Part shown: piece by piece, positions 39,414 to 47,678 of the stretch | Numbering within the stretch: position 1 is the first letter of the stretch | Layout: each line of letters begins with the position of its first letter | IMG/VR virus record: IMGVR_UViG_3300028800_000089 | Span: 1 to 64,000 of that record | Length of the DNA stretch: 64,000 nucleotides | Strand: one strand, 5' to 3' | Origin: a virus | The notes under the pieces: model-generated | Database searches by the model: none | The model's input: the letters and a program-made list of their open reading frames with translations, nothing else | Told to the model about the DNA's origin: nothing | Translations under genes and position numbers: made by a program

Positions 39414-40016
39414 ATGGACATTAGTGAAGCGCTGAAGACTGTCGATTTCAAAGACGAACGTGGACGGCATACCGTGCCGAAGCCAGCTGTTGTCGCTTTA
39501 GCCCAAACGATTTTCGACTGCTTCATTACTGCTTATCCCAACTATGTCGGTGGAGCCGCGCCTGTTTCTAAAAAGCATGCCATTGCTTTTTATAAAGCGG
39601 CACTGCTGTGTCTCCGTCGTAAAGAGGATCCGCAAGTCTTTGTGGTTAAGCAACTACGGGGTATGGCTGCCATAGGAAAGTTCTTCCCGAAGCTGATATA
39701 CTCAGAGAAGGTGATCGAGGCCTGTAATGATGGTAACGACGTAAAATTAGACATTATAAGGCATTATAAGGCTCAACTTGCGCTCTTTGATTCGCGTTGC
39801 AAACTGTACGGTCCACTCAATGCCTTAACCGATGAAGCAAACGGATTTTCTCCATTATTCAGATACATAGCCGCAAGGGAGTATGGCATGAAAGCGTTGG
39901 CTCAGTCCTTCGCTGCGGCTGCACTCCTGGAATTGAAGACCACCCCATCAGCCCGAGAGGTTTTCGGTGACGACAGACTTAAAGATCTGGGAAGTGCTCC
40001 TACCGGAACACTTTAG
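39414..40016 (+). CDS. Hypothetical protein, 200 aa
   Basis: ATG two bases after the helicase stop. Helical, with a Lys/Arg-rich middle and an Ala/Leu-rich C-terminal half; it overlaps the DnaB-like gene by 50 bases. Its position between two helicases suggests a replication accessory such as a loader, but there is no motif to show it. Confidence 0.7.
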   Translation: MDISEALKTVDFKDERGRHTVPKPAVVALAQTIFDCFITAYPNYVGGAAPVSKKHAIAFYKAALLCLRRKEDPQVFVVKQLRGMAAIGKFFPKLIYSEKVIEACNDGNDVKLDIIRHYKAQLALFDSRCKLYGPLNALTDEANGFSPLFRYIAAREYGMKALAQSFAAAALLELKTTPSAREVFGDDRLKDLGSAPTGTL

Positions 40017-41418
40017 GATCTTTCTAGCGCAGGTACTACGTTCGTCGAGCATCGCTGAATTAGCGTGCCACACGATCATGCCTGAACATCTTAAGTCTGC
40101 CGGCGCAACCCGAGGGCAGGCTCTCATATATAGAATCATTAAGGATTACTACGACGCCAACAAGATCTGTCCCGATGACGGAGTCTTGATAGCTGAAATA
40201 GGCAAGTTCTGCTCGATGTCCCTAGGAGGGCGTCCAGACGTACTGGAAGACATCAAAGAGGAGTTCACCCAGTTCAAGCGCTTCAGGCCCAATGTAGACG
40301 CCCGTAGCGAGCCCCATATTAGAGTCATGATCAAGACTATTGCTGAACGGTGTATCCACCGCCCAGCAATGGAAGATCTACTGAACACGGCTCTTACCAA
40401 CAAAACAATGGAGGGGCTCGGTAAGCAGATCCAGGATATCGAGGCCAAGCAAGCCGCGATCTCCGGGGGTATGTCGTTTAACAGAATCATCTCGACCCCG
40501 TCTGAAGTGACTGGTGAACGTGTCAGCTCTGGGATCCCCTGGCTGGATTCCAGACTCGGTGACGGCAAAGGGCCAGTCAATGGCTGTGGCGTCGGCATCA
40601 TCGCCGGGCAAGGCGTAGGCAAGACTGCCCTTGGTATCCAGCTAGCCGTAGCCCAAGCACTCCAGGAGCGCCATACCCTGTTGGTGCTAGCCGAGGAAGG
40701 CCTCTCAAAGGCTGTTAAACGCAGAATTATCTCGTGTGCCACTGGAGTAGCTACAACAGAGCTAGAGGCCGCTAAAGACGATCTAGAGGTCGTAACGAAG
40801 GCTTCTAGTAACCCAGTAGCCATGGCCAAGCGGTTTGCTGCGGTTGATAAGTACGTCCACGTCTTGGATCTCATCAAGAACAGTGGTGACTTAGATGCCA
40901 TTATCAGCGAGATCAATGCTAAGAAGCTGAGTAACAGCGACTTAAGCTATGTCTACATCGACTGGGCCGGTCCAATTGCTGACCGGATGCTGCAACGCGG
41001 CAACAAGGCCCTGAAGTCTAAGTACGACGCCCTCAAGATGTTACAAGGCGAAATAGCTCAGTGTGCTGCTAGGAACAACATCATTATCTCGATTAGTCAT
41101 CAGATGGCTGCTAAGCAATTCAAGATGGGACCACGCGCTGAGAATGACCACTACTGCGGCCAGGACTGTAACTCGTTCACCGAAATGTTGAAGTATGCCT
41201 TTGTCATTAATCCCCGTGATATCAATACCGGCATATCGATCTTTAAGATCGCTAAGGCCCGTGATGACAAGCCCGATGTGAAGATCCCGATTAAGCTCAA
41301 AGGTGAGTTGAGTCAGTTCGTTGACTGTAGCGCTCAATTCGAGATCCAGGCGAAGTCCAATCGGCTCACTCCAAAGTTGGAGAAGGAAGCCAAAGCAAAC
41401 CAGCTACCAGAGGAATGA
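39967..41418 (+). CDS. DnaB-like replicative helicase
   Basis: 483 residues from a GTG with GAGAGG upstream. Walker A AGQGVGKTALG (about 216-226) and a hydrophobic Walker B strand YVYIDWAGP (about 321-329) lie in the RecA-like C-terminal domain, with an N-terminal helical domain (1-170). This is the arrangement of superfamily 4 helicases such as T4 gp41 and DnaB, which drive the replication fork with a primase. The primase gene is 800 bases downstream. Confidence 0.85.
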   Translation: MTTDLKIWEVLLPEHFRIFLAQVLRSSSIAELACHTIMPEHLKSAGATRGQALIYRIIKDYYDANKICPDDGVLIAEIGKFCSMSLGGRPDVLEDIKEEFTQFKRFRPNVDARSEPHIRVMIKTIAERCIHRPAMEDLLNTALTNKTMEGLGKQIQDIEAKQAAISGGMSFNRIISTPSEVTGERVSSGIPWLDSRLGDGKGPVNGCGVGIIAGQGVGKTALGIQLAVAQALQERHTLLVLAEEGLSKAVKRRIISCATGVATTELEAAKDDLEVVTKASSNPVAMAKRFAAVDKYVHVLDLIKNSGDLDAIISEINAKKLSNSDLSYVYIDWAGPIADRMLQRGNKALKSKYDALKMLQGEIAQCAARNNIIISISHQMAAKQFKMGPRAENDHYCGQDCNSFTEMLKYAFVINPRDINTGISIFKIAKARDDKPDVKIPIKLKGELSQFVDCSAQFEIQAKSNRLTPKLEKEAKANQLPEE

Positions 41419-41419
41419 A

Positions 41420-41677
41420 ATGGCTAAAGCTAAGAAGACCAAGGTTTGGGTTACCGTTGAGAATTACCTTGAAGATGTCAGTGTTAACGTTTTCAAGACC
41501 CGTAAGAAGGCCGTTGAGTGGTTCGAGGGTATGGTACGGGATCAATTAGATATCCACGATAAAGACAGGCATGACGAGATAGTAGAGGAAGCTCTCAAGC
41601 TTATGATGTTCTCGTATCCCGGTGACGGCTACCAGCCCTGCACCATCACAGTATACCAAGTGAACATGTGGGAGTAA
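41420..41677 (+). CDS. Small protein, triplet copy 1
   Basis: 85 residues from the ATG at 41420, AGAGGAA upstream. Plan: Lys-rich start, strand (VWVTVEN), turn, strand (VNVFKTRKKAVEWFEGMV helix), acidic helix, C-terminal strand. The next two genes share this plan, with W.V at the first strand and A(V/I)(E/D)(W/D/E)F in the helix. Unknown function. Confidence 0.65.
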   Translation: MAKAKKTKVWVTVENYLEDVSVNVFKTRKKAVEWFEGMVRDQLDIHDKDRHDEIVEEALKLMMFSYPGDGYQPCTITVYQVNMWE

Positions 41678-41678
41678 C

Positions 41679-41954
41679 ATGGCTAAGGCCAAGAAAAAGA
41701 AGTCAGTAAAGATACCAACACGTATATGGGTGGTAACACACCGCCGTGGTGACGAGGTATGCGCATGTTTATTTAGGAAAGAGAAGGACGCCGTCGAAGA
41801 TTTTGAGACTGCTATAGCCGGAGTCTTGGGCACAGAAATAACGGATGGCGAAGTAGCTGATATAATTAAACAGGCACATGAGTACGACGGTTACTGCTAT
41901 AACGAGGATCAGTATGACGGTGAAATTACCCTTCGTACTGAGTGGCTCCATTGA
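41679..41954 (+). CDS. Small protein, triplet copy 2
   Basis: 91 residues, starts one base after the previous stop and opens with the same MAKAKK. Aligns with copy 1 through (I/V)WV, a K-x-A-V-E-x-F helix and the final strand; carries an extra acidic and Tyr-rich insert. A diverged tandem duplicate. Confidence 0.65.
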   Translation: MAKAKKKKSVKIPTRIWVVTHRRGDEVCACLFRKEKDAVEDFETAIAGVLGTEITDGEVADIIKQAHEYDGYCYNEDQYDGEITLRTEWLH

Positions 41955-42211
41955 TTACTATAGTCGAGAAGCAGGTAGTCTGGGTAGTAGGATTAATTCG
42001 AAGTAATAAATCCTTTTCATTCAAGATTTACGGTCAAAAGCAAGATGCTATAGATGAGTTTACTAAGTGTATAAAAAGGGTATTACGAGAAGACGCTACT
42101 ATAGACGAAATAGATTATGAGACAGCGCTAGGAGTAGCTAATAAGTGTTACCAGTACCTCGAAGGTGAAGACATTGCCGTTATCACTTTAGATTCAGACG
42201 TCGTCAACTAA
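41942..42211 (+). CDS. Small protein, triplet copy 3
   Basis: 89 residues from GTG 41942 or TTG 41951, no clear ribosome site. Shares VVWVVG, KQDAIDEFTK and the terminal strand with copies 1 and 2. The coding sequence is more AT-rich than its siblings. Three adjacent paralogues in the middle of the replication genes are unusual. Confidence 0.6.
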   Translation: MAPLITIVEKQVVWVVGLIRSNKSFSFKIYGQKQDAIDEFTKCIKRVLREDATIDEIDYETALGVANKCYQYLEGEDIAVITLDSDVVN

Positions 42212-42225
42212 CCAAAGGAAAGCGT

Positions 42226-43305
42226 ATGTTAAATAAGCCTCTTTACGAGGTCCTACATGCGCGCTTTGGCAGGGTGCGCATTACCAATGAAAACGTCAGG
42301 CGCCAGGAGCGCCGATGCCGAGATGGTACCACAGAAGTCATTCAGGCCGGTGAGAACTACGGTGTCAATTGCCCGATTTGTGGGGACACCAAAGGTAGAT
42401 TATCGATCTCATATCTCTGGCTAGAGAAGCCTCCTCTGAGTCAATATCGTAGAACCGAATTGGCACATTGCTATAATGAGGAGTGCCCGGTTCGCGAGGA
42501 AGCCTTCTGGAAGCCGCTCCTGCCAGAGATCGAGATGGCTAAGATCGGCCTGTTGGTCAGCGGTAATAACGAGGAGATTACTGAGATCAAGGAGATCAAG
42601 GAAACCCGTAAAGTAGCTCTACCAAAGGGGTTCCAACTACTTGGCGAGTTGCCTAAGGACCATCCGGCTCGGGCGTTCGTATTGAAGCAGTACAGCGGTA
42701 ACTTGCTGCCTGACTATTTGTCGGAGCACTACGGTGTCGGCTTCACCGCTGAGTCCGACCCGCTGTATCCCCGTTCAGCTAATCGCATCATATTCCCTGT
42801 CATGCTCGGTGGTGAGCTAGTGTTCTGGCAAGGTAGAACCACGATCGATGTTGATCCCCGGTGGTACATCCCACTGGGCTGTATTAAGCCGGTATACAAC
42901 GGTGATAAAGTAGCCCCTATGGACATCCCGGTCATTGCAGAGGGTATTCCCTCCGCTATTGCCTGTGGCCACAACGGAGTTGCCTTGTTCGGTAAGACCA
43001 TAACGAACCAGCAACTGGACTACATCGCCTCACGGTGGTCATCGGCTATTATCGCTACCGACCCCGAGACCTTTGTACCGGACCCTAGAGAGCGCGGGGG
43101 TAAAGTCATATTTGCACAGCAACTCAAGGAGAAGCTGGACCGCAGATTGAAGATACCTTCCCGTATGATTCGGTGGCCCCTGGAACTGCTGGAACTGGGG
43201 CGCAGAAATAACAACGGTGAGAACGTCAAAGTGCCGGACCCAGCAGATGTCGGCATGGCAGTCATGAGTAAACTGATAGGAGAGGCTTCCCGTGGAATTG
43301 CCTGA
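42226..43305 (+). CDS. DnaG-type primase
   Basis: 359 residues, AAAGGAAA before the ATG. N-terminal zinc-binding part with CPICGD (about 49-54) and CYNEEC (about 82-87); C-terminal TOPRIM part with PVIAEGIPSAIACG (the Glu near 240) and ATDPE (about 280-284), which replaces the usual DxD by D-P-E. These make RNA primers at the fork with the DnaB-like helicase. The gene overlaps the polymerase start by 14 bases, so the two are made together. Confidence 0.82.
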   Translation: MLNKPLYEVLHARFGRVRITNENVRRQERRCRDGTTEVIQAGENYGVNCPICGDTKGRLSISYLWLEKPPLSQYRRTELAHCYNEECPVREEAFWKPLLPEIEMAKIGLLVSGNNEEITEIKEIKETRKVALPKGFQLLGELPKDHPARAFVLKQYSGNLLPDYLSEHYGVGFTAESDPLYPRSANRIIFPVMLGGELVFWQGRTTIDVDPRWYIPLGCIKPVYNGDKVAPMDIPVIAEGIPSAIACGHNGVALFGKTITNQQLDYIASRWSSAIIATDPETFVPDPRERGGKVIFAQQLKEKLDRRLKIPSRMIRWPLELLELGRRNNNGENVKVPDPADVGMAVMSKLIGEASRGIA

Positions 43306-46300
43306 AATACATAATAACTATAGACTCAGCGCGTTCCCCGGTCTGAGCCCCGAGATGTTTCTGGCAAAGGTCTGCAATGAATCCCTTCCCCTACCAGAAC
43401 TGGAATGCCCGGGAAACTTGGTCCACCTCCCAGCCACATGGATGGGTGGTGTAGGTTCAAGCATCCCCATTGATGACGAGGACTACGCTGATTTCATTAA
43501 TCAGCGCCAAGGCTGTAAGACCGGAATGCCGGTTATGGTGATTACGGAGAAGCCGAGCTACGAAGACATCGAATGCGGCGTCGCCCTGAGCCCAGCATCT
43601 GAAGCCGGTACGTTTATGCGTAACGAGCTAGAGGCTGCTGGGATCAACTTGAACGATGTCATAGTCACCCACGGGGCAAGATTCGCTTTGCCGGCGCATC
43701 TCAAGTCGTTGAAGCCGCAGCACCTCAAGGTGAACTCAACGTACATGCTAGCCGATATCCAGGCATGTAAGCCCAAGGTGATTATTGTCTGTGGTGCCAA
43801 AATGCTGTCCCACCTATTTGGGGACAAGACCAAACTGGACACCGTACGCGGTGACATCCTAGACTTGGACCTGAGCAAGCACTTTGAGAACGGCCACAAG
43901 TGCAAGGTCATAGCCACGGTAAGCCACTTGGGGTTCATGAGTGGCTACTCCGATATCGCAGTATTCCGTAGCGAGCTGAAGCGTGCAGTAGGGGTACTCA
44001 ATGACGTTGTTATCGAGAAACCCAAAGTAGAGGAGTACCTAGTACTCGACACAGCAGACGCCGTAGAAGCGCTCTGTGATAGGCTGATCCAGGAGAAGCC
44101 CAAACGTATTGTGTTCGATACCGAGTTCGGTAACGATGTTGCCCGTGAGGAGTACCGCTACACCTTATCGGTGCAGCTAGCCTGGGGTAAGGGTAGAGCA
44201 GCATTCATCAAGCTCAGGGATCAAGTCGAGCAGGCCCCGTACGATGTTGAGGTTCCCTATGGGAAACCCAATAAAGACGGTGTCCGCAAAACGAAGACCA
44301 AGACGATCCACCCAGAGAACAAGTGCGGAGTCAAGTTCCTTAGTGACGCCGATGAGCGCCGTATCTGGATAGCGCTTACTAAGCTGTTTCTCACTAAAGA
44401 GATACAGATCGGTGGTCAGCACATGCGTGTTGACGTCGAGGAGTTTGCTAGAAACGGTGCTTCGATTGATAGGCGTATCGCTGATGGCTTCGACATCATG
44501 CTGGTACATTATCTCCTACACGGCGATGACAGCCACGGCTTGGACCACCTTGTCCGTGAGTACCTACCTGAAGTTGGGGCGTACTGGAGAGAACTAGAGG
44601 AATGGCTGTCCGGTAATGGTCGTAAGGCGCGGTTACAGTTCGGTTACCGTGATGTACCACTACCGATATTGATACCGTATGGTCTCCGAGATGCCGATTA
44701 CAGTTGGCAAGTCGCTGAACTCCTTGAAAAGGAACTTGATAGGTTCCCCAAGCTGAAGCACTTGTATTACAATACCACGGCGTGGGCTAGCCTCCATCTC
44801 TTGGACGTCGAGCGACACGGGTTATTGATTGACGATGAGCGCCGCATGGAACTCCGCGAGGAGTACTACCCGGTGTACTGTGAGCTACTCGATAAGCTTC
44901 GGAAGGCGATTAATTGGCCAACCTTTGAGCCTACGGCCAAAGGCGACATGGCGTATTTGCTGTTCAACCGGCATGTCTACAAAGACCGTGACAAAGCCAA
45001 AGCAAAGTGCCCCGAGGGAGCTGTCCTATTTGACTGCGAGCCGCTGTACAACACCGATAAGTATCCGAAGGCCTGGGAGCTTGTTGTAGCCGATGGTCAA
45101 GAAGCGTATAGCACGCCGTCTACTGAAGTAGATGCCATTATAGCGCTGACACATGAGCACCCCGATAACTCGTCATTGGTACTTCTGAGGCATATCAGCG
45201 TACTAGGCAAGATGCTGTCGTCTTGTCTTAAACCGATTACGCTCAATGACTTCGGTGTTCCAGTAGACGGTAATGGGTTCGCTGAGAATATCCGAAACGA
45301 TGGCCGTGTAACATCTCACTTCTCACAGTTAACGGCTACAGGTAGGTATACGTCAAAGAAGACGAATCTACAGACGTGGGTGAAGAAGCAGGAAGCTGCG
45401 GTATTCGAAGCGCTGGTCTACCATAAGTTCGGTCTTCCTATCAAGGAATACGAACGTCGTGCCTTTAACGGAGACCCCGATAAGGGTCTTCCACGATACG
45501 AAGGGCCAGACCGTATTGAAGTAGACGATCAGATCCACCAGACGAAGTTCAAGTCCTGCGTTACTGCCCCAGAGGGTTACGTTCTCATTGAAGTTGACTT
45601 CAAGAACGCCGAGATCCGTTCATGGGCGTTCTGTAGTGGTGACACCAACCTGATTAAGGTCATCTCGCAGAACCGCGATATCCACTCCGAAGTAGCAGCT
45701 GTCAATTTCAAGCTACCAGAGGCTGAGGATCTACCGAGGCTGTTGAAGCAACTCGATGAAGGTAAGAAGGACGAATATAAGAAGTGGGTCGAAGCGTTTA
45801 AGAAGAATCACGACTCACTGAGAGTCGTTGCTAAGGCTGTATTGTTCGGTTTGATTTACGGTAGAGGTCCAGCAGCACTTGCCCGTGAGATTGGTGCTCA
45901 GGGTGTTGCCACGACCAAGGATGAATGCCAGCTTCTCATTAACTATATCGCTAAGATGTACCCAGTGGCATGGAAGTGGCTACAGGGTAACGCTGACTTC
46001 GCCGTTGAGCACGAATACCTGGAAAACGCCTTCGGTGCAAGAAGGTACTTCCCAGGAATCCGTAAGTTGTCGGCCAAGCATCAGGCTGCTGTTCGTCGTG
46101 AAGCCATGAACTCGAATCTACAGGGCCTCGTGGCCTACTTACTGGCCCAAGCCGGTAAGAACTTCTACAGGTTCAAGTACATGACTGACGCAGGCAAGAA
46201 CATTGATTTCAAGGTAATTCTTCCGATTCATGACGCCTTCCTCATCGAGTGTAAGATCGAGGATGTCGAGAAATGCAAGGCCGTAATCAAGCTCTGCATG

Positions 46301-46399
46301 TCAACGGCAAACAAGATCCCAGGCACCGACCACTACTTAGATGTAGATATCGAAGTAGCAAAGCGTTGGAGCGAAAAAGAGGATAAGAAGGCAGCTTAG
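43292..46399 (+). CDS. DNA polymerase, family A, with UDG-like and 3'-5' exonuclease domains
   Basis: 1035 residues from a GTG. Residues 60-235 look like a uracil-DNA glycosylase-type domain (ITEKPSYED...GTFMRNELEAAGI, IIVCGAKMLSHLF). Residues 265-470 form a DnaQ-like exonuclease opening with VFDTEFG. The Pol A part has motif A VDFKNAEIRSWAF (about 768-780), motif B KAVLFGLIYG (about 847-856, the usual Asn replaced by Leu) and motif C PIHDAF (about 977-982). A UDG-like domain ahead of Pol A is known from phages such as SPO1; whether it still binds uracil or is only structural is unclear. The phage replicase. Confidence 0.92.
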   Translation: MELPEIHNNYRLSAFPGLSPEMFLAKVCNESLPLPELECPGNLVHLPATWMGGVGSSIPIDDEDYADFINQRQGCKTGMPVMVITEKPSYEDIECGVALSPASEAGTFMRNELEAAGINLNDVIVTHGARFALPAHLKSLKPQHLKVNSTYMLADIQACKPKVIIVCGAKMLSHLFGDKTKLDTVRGDILDLDLSKHFENGHKCKVIATVSHLGFMSGYSDIAVFRSELKRAVGVLNDVVIEKPKVEEYLVLDTADAVEALCDRLIQEKPKRIVFDTEFGNDVAREEYRYTLSVQLAWGKGRAAFIKLRDQVEQAPYDVEVPYGKPNKDGVRKTKTKTIHPENKCGVKFLSDADERRIWIALTKLFLTKEIQIGGQHMRVDVEEFARNGASIDRRIADGFDIMLVHYLLHGDDSHGLDHLVREYLPEVGAYWRELEEWLSGNGRKARLQFGYRDVPLPILIPYGLRDADYSWQVAELLEKELDRFPKLKHLYYNTTAWASLHLLDVERHGLLIDDERRMELREEYYPVYCELLDKLRKAINWPTFEPTAKGDMAYLLFNRHVYKDRDKAKAKCPEGAVLFDCEPLYNTDKYPKAWELVVADGQEAYSTPSTEVDAIIALTHEHPDNSSLVLLRHISVLGKMLSSCLKPITLNDFGVPVDGNGFAENIRNDGRVTSHFSQLTATGRYTSKKTNLQTWVKKQEAAVFEALVYHKFGLPIKEYERRAFNGDPDKGLPRYEGPDRIEVDDQIHQTKFKSCVTAPEGYVLIEVDFKNAEIRSWAFCSGDTNLIKVISQNRDIHSEVAAVNFKLPEAEDLPRLLKQLDEGKKDEYKKWVEAFKKNHDSLRVVAKAVLFGLIYGRGPAALAREIGAQGVATTKDECQLLINYIAKMYPVAWKWLQGNADFAVEHEYLENAFGARRYFPGIRKLSAKHQAAVRREAMNSNLQGLVAYLLAQAGKNFYRFKYMTDAGKNIDFKVILPIHDAFLIECKIEDVEKCKAVIKLCMSTANKIPGTDHYLDVDIEVAKRWSEKEDKKAA

Positions 46400-46492
46400 T
46401 CTTGACTTTATTGGCCTACTGGTATGGTGGTCAGTGCTATTAGCTATGTGGCTAGTAACACACATGAACCACCTTAAAAACAAGGAAACAAA
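46400..46492 (+). promoter_or_regulatory. Gap between polymerase and SSB-like gene, possible promoter
   Basis: TTGACT at 46402-46407 is followed 15 bases later by TATGGT preceded by TG, a weak sigma70-like pair with short spacing. The same stretch also encodes an open hydrophobic run without a standard start codon. AAGGAAA precedes the next ATG. Confidence 0.35.
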
Positions 46493-47605
46493 ATGACTAC
46501 TTACAGCAACAGCACTGAGAAAAAGGGCTTTTACCAACAGTGCTTCCACGATAATACCCTAGGCGTTCTTAAGCCGACTACCTCGGGGATTACTGAGTTC
46601 CGACCGATTCCAGAGTATGTCGATGGTCTAGCTCTACCAATGGTTAAGAGCATGACCCCAGGCGGCCCTGACCTATCGAACATCATTCTCGAAGAGGTCC
46701 TAATCAACGCCGGCAATACCTCAAAGTTCAACGGTATCTGCCGTCCGTCTGACGCGACTCCGGAAATGAATGCGATCAGCTATATCTTCAGCGGCTTGTA
46801 CATCCGTATTAAGAGCCGTGTGAAGAAGGGCCAGGTACCGACCGAGCTACAGGCCAAGATCTCTGATCTCCTGTTGTCGCGTCCGAACCCCAAGGGCGAT
46901 GGCCATTTCAGTTATCTACCACGCGCCTCTGAGAATGGTTTCATCCAGGGCATCGGTCTGTCACTGAACAGTAAGGCTTTCGATAAGCCGCGTAGCCGTC
47001 AGGCACTGTGCTTGACCAAGCCGGCAGTTGGCAAGCTATTTGAGCTAGCAGCACAGTGTGCCAAAGAGGGTAAGGATATCTTCAGTCCCAAGGACGGGTA
47101 TACCATTATCGTCAAGGGCCTGCCAAAGGATCCGTCACAGGGCCGTAACGTTCCGATGTACCAAGTCGAACTAGGCCGTCAGATCCCGATTCCAGCGGAT
47201 AAAGCAGCCCAGCTGTGGACCCCATGGGAGAAGGCCATTAAGCGGTACACCGTCGCTGAATGCATCGCTATTGCGATTAAGCTCTATGGCCGTGATGTCG
47301 TCGAATTTGTGTTCCCCGACGAAGTCGCAATGTATGCCAGCAACAGTCGAGCTGCTTCAGTAGCGTCCGCTGCGGTACAGCAGCCGACACCTCCGAAGGC
47401 GCCCGAGAGTAAGCCGGCAGCGACTGGTCAAGAGCTAGCACTGGACACTGGAGCACCGGTACTAACTGATGAGCCGGAACCAGAGTCAGAGGAAGCCGCA
47501 CCAGCAGCAGCGGCAGCCGCCGCAGCAGCGGGTGGTACAGGTAAGGTTAAGACACCAGAGGAAATGGCTAAAGAGTACGAGAAGATGCTTACGGATTTGG
47601 CCTAA
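46493..47605 (+). CDS. Putative single-stranded DNA-binding protein
   Basis: 370 residues, AAGGAAA before the ATG. N-terminal 280 residues form a mixed-fold globular region; residues 290-350 are Pro/Ala/Glu-rich with a run of Ala and an acidic DEPEPESEE stretch, then a short helix. A globular core with a flexible acidic tail, lying between polymerase and recombinase genes and followed by its own terminator, fits a phage SSB expressed at high level. No OB-fold motif can be proven by eye, so an alternative replication accessory role is open. Confidence 0.5.
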   Translation: MTTYSNSTEKKGFYQQCFHDNTLGVLKPTTSGITEFRPIPEYVDGLALPMVKSMTPGGPDLSNIILEEVLINAGNTSKFNGICRPSDATPEMNAISYIFSGLYIRIKSRVKKGQVPTELQAKISDLLLSRPNPKGDGHFSYLPRASENGFIQGIGLSLNSKAFDKPRSRQALCLTKPAVGKLFELAAQCAKEGKDIFSPKDGYTIIVKGLPKDPSQGRNVPMYQVELGRQIPIPADKAAQLWTPWEKAIKRYTVAECIAIAIKLYGRDVVEFVFPDEVAMYASNSRAASVASAAVQQPTPPKAPESKPAATGQELALDTGAPVLTDEPEPESEEAAPAAAAAAAAAGGTGKVKTPEEMAKEYEKMLTDLA

Positions 47606-47619
47606 GCAATAAACACCGA

Positions 47620-47655
47620 GCCGCTCCGGGGTTTTCCCGGGGCGGTGTTTGTGTG
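47620..47655 (+). terminator. Intrinsic terminator after SSB-like gene
   Basis: Bases 47620-47630 pair with 47636-47646 (11 pairs, two G-U) around GTTTT, followed by GTTTGTGTG. The flanking AAACACCG/CGGTGTTT offers an alternative, longer outer stem. The T-run is interrupted, so partial termination is likely. Confidence 0.6.
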
Positions 47656-47678
47656 TCAACACTTTAATAAGGAATAAC

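Noticed and set aside
40149-40916. A 255-codon open frame on the minus strand
   Set aside because: It lies wholly inside the DnaB-like helicase gene, has no ribosome site, and its composition is that of an antisense shadow.
46401-46496. A hydrophobic peptide gene between polymerase and SSB-like gene
   Set aside because: The frame encodes a membrane-like stretch ending in an ATGA overlap, but it has no ATG, GTG or TTG in a useful place.
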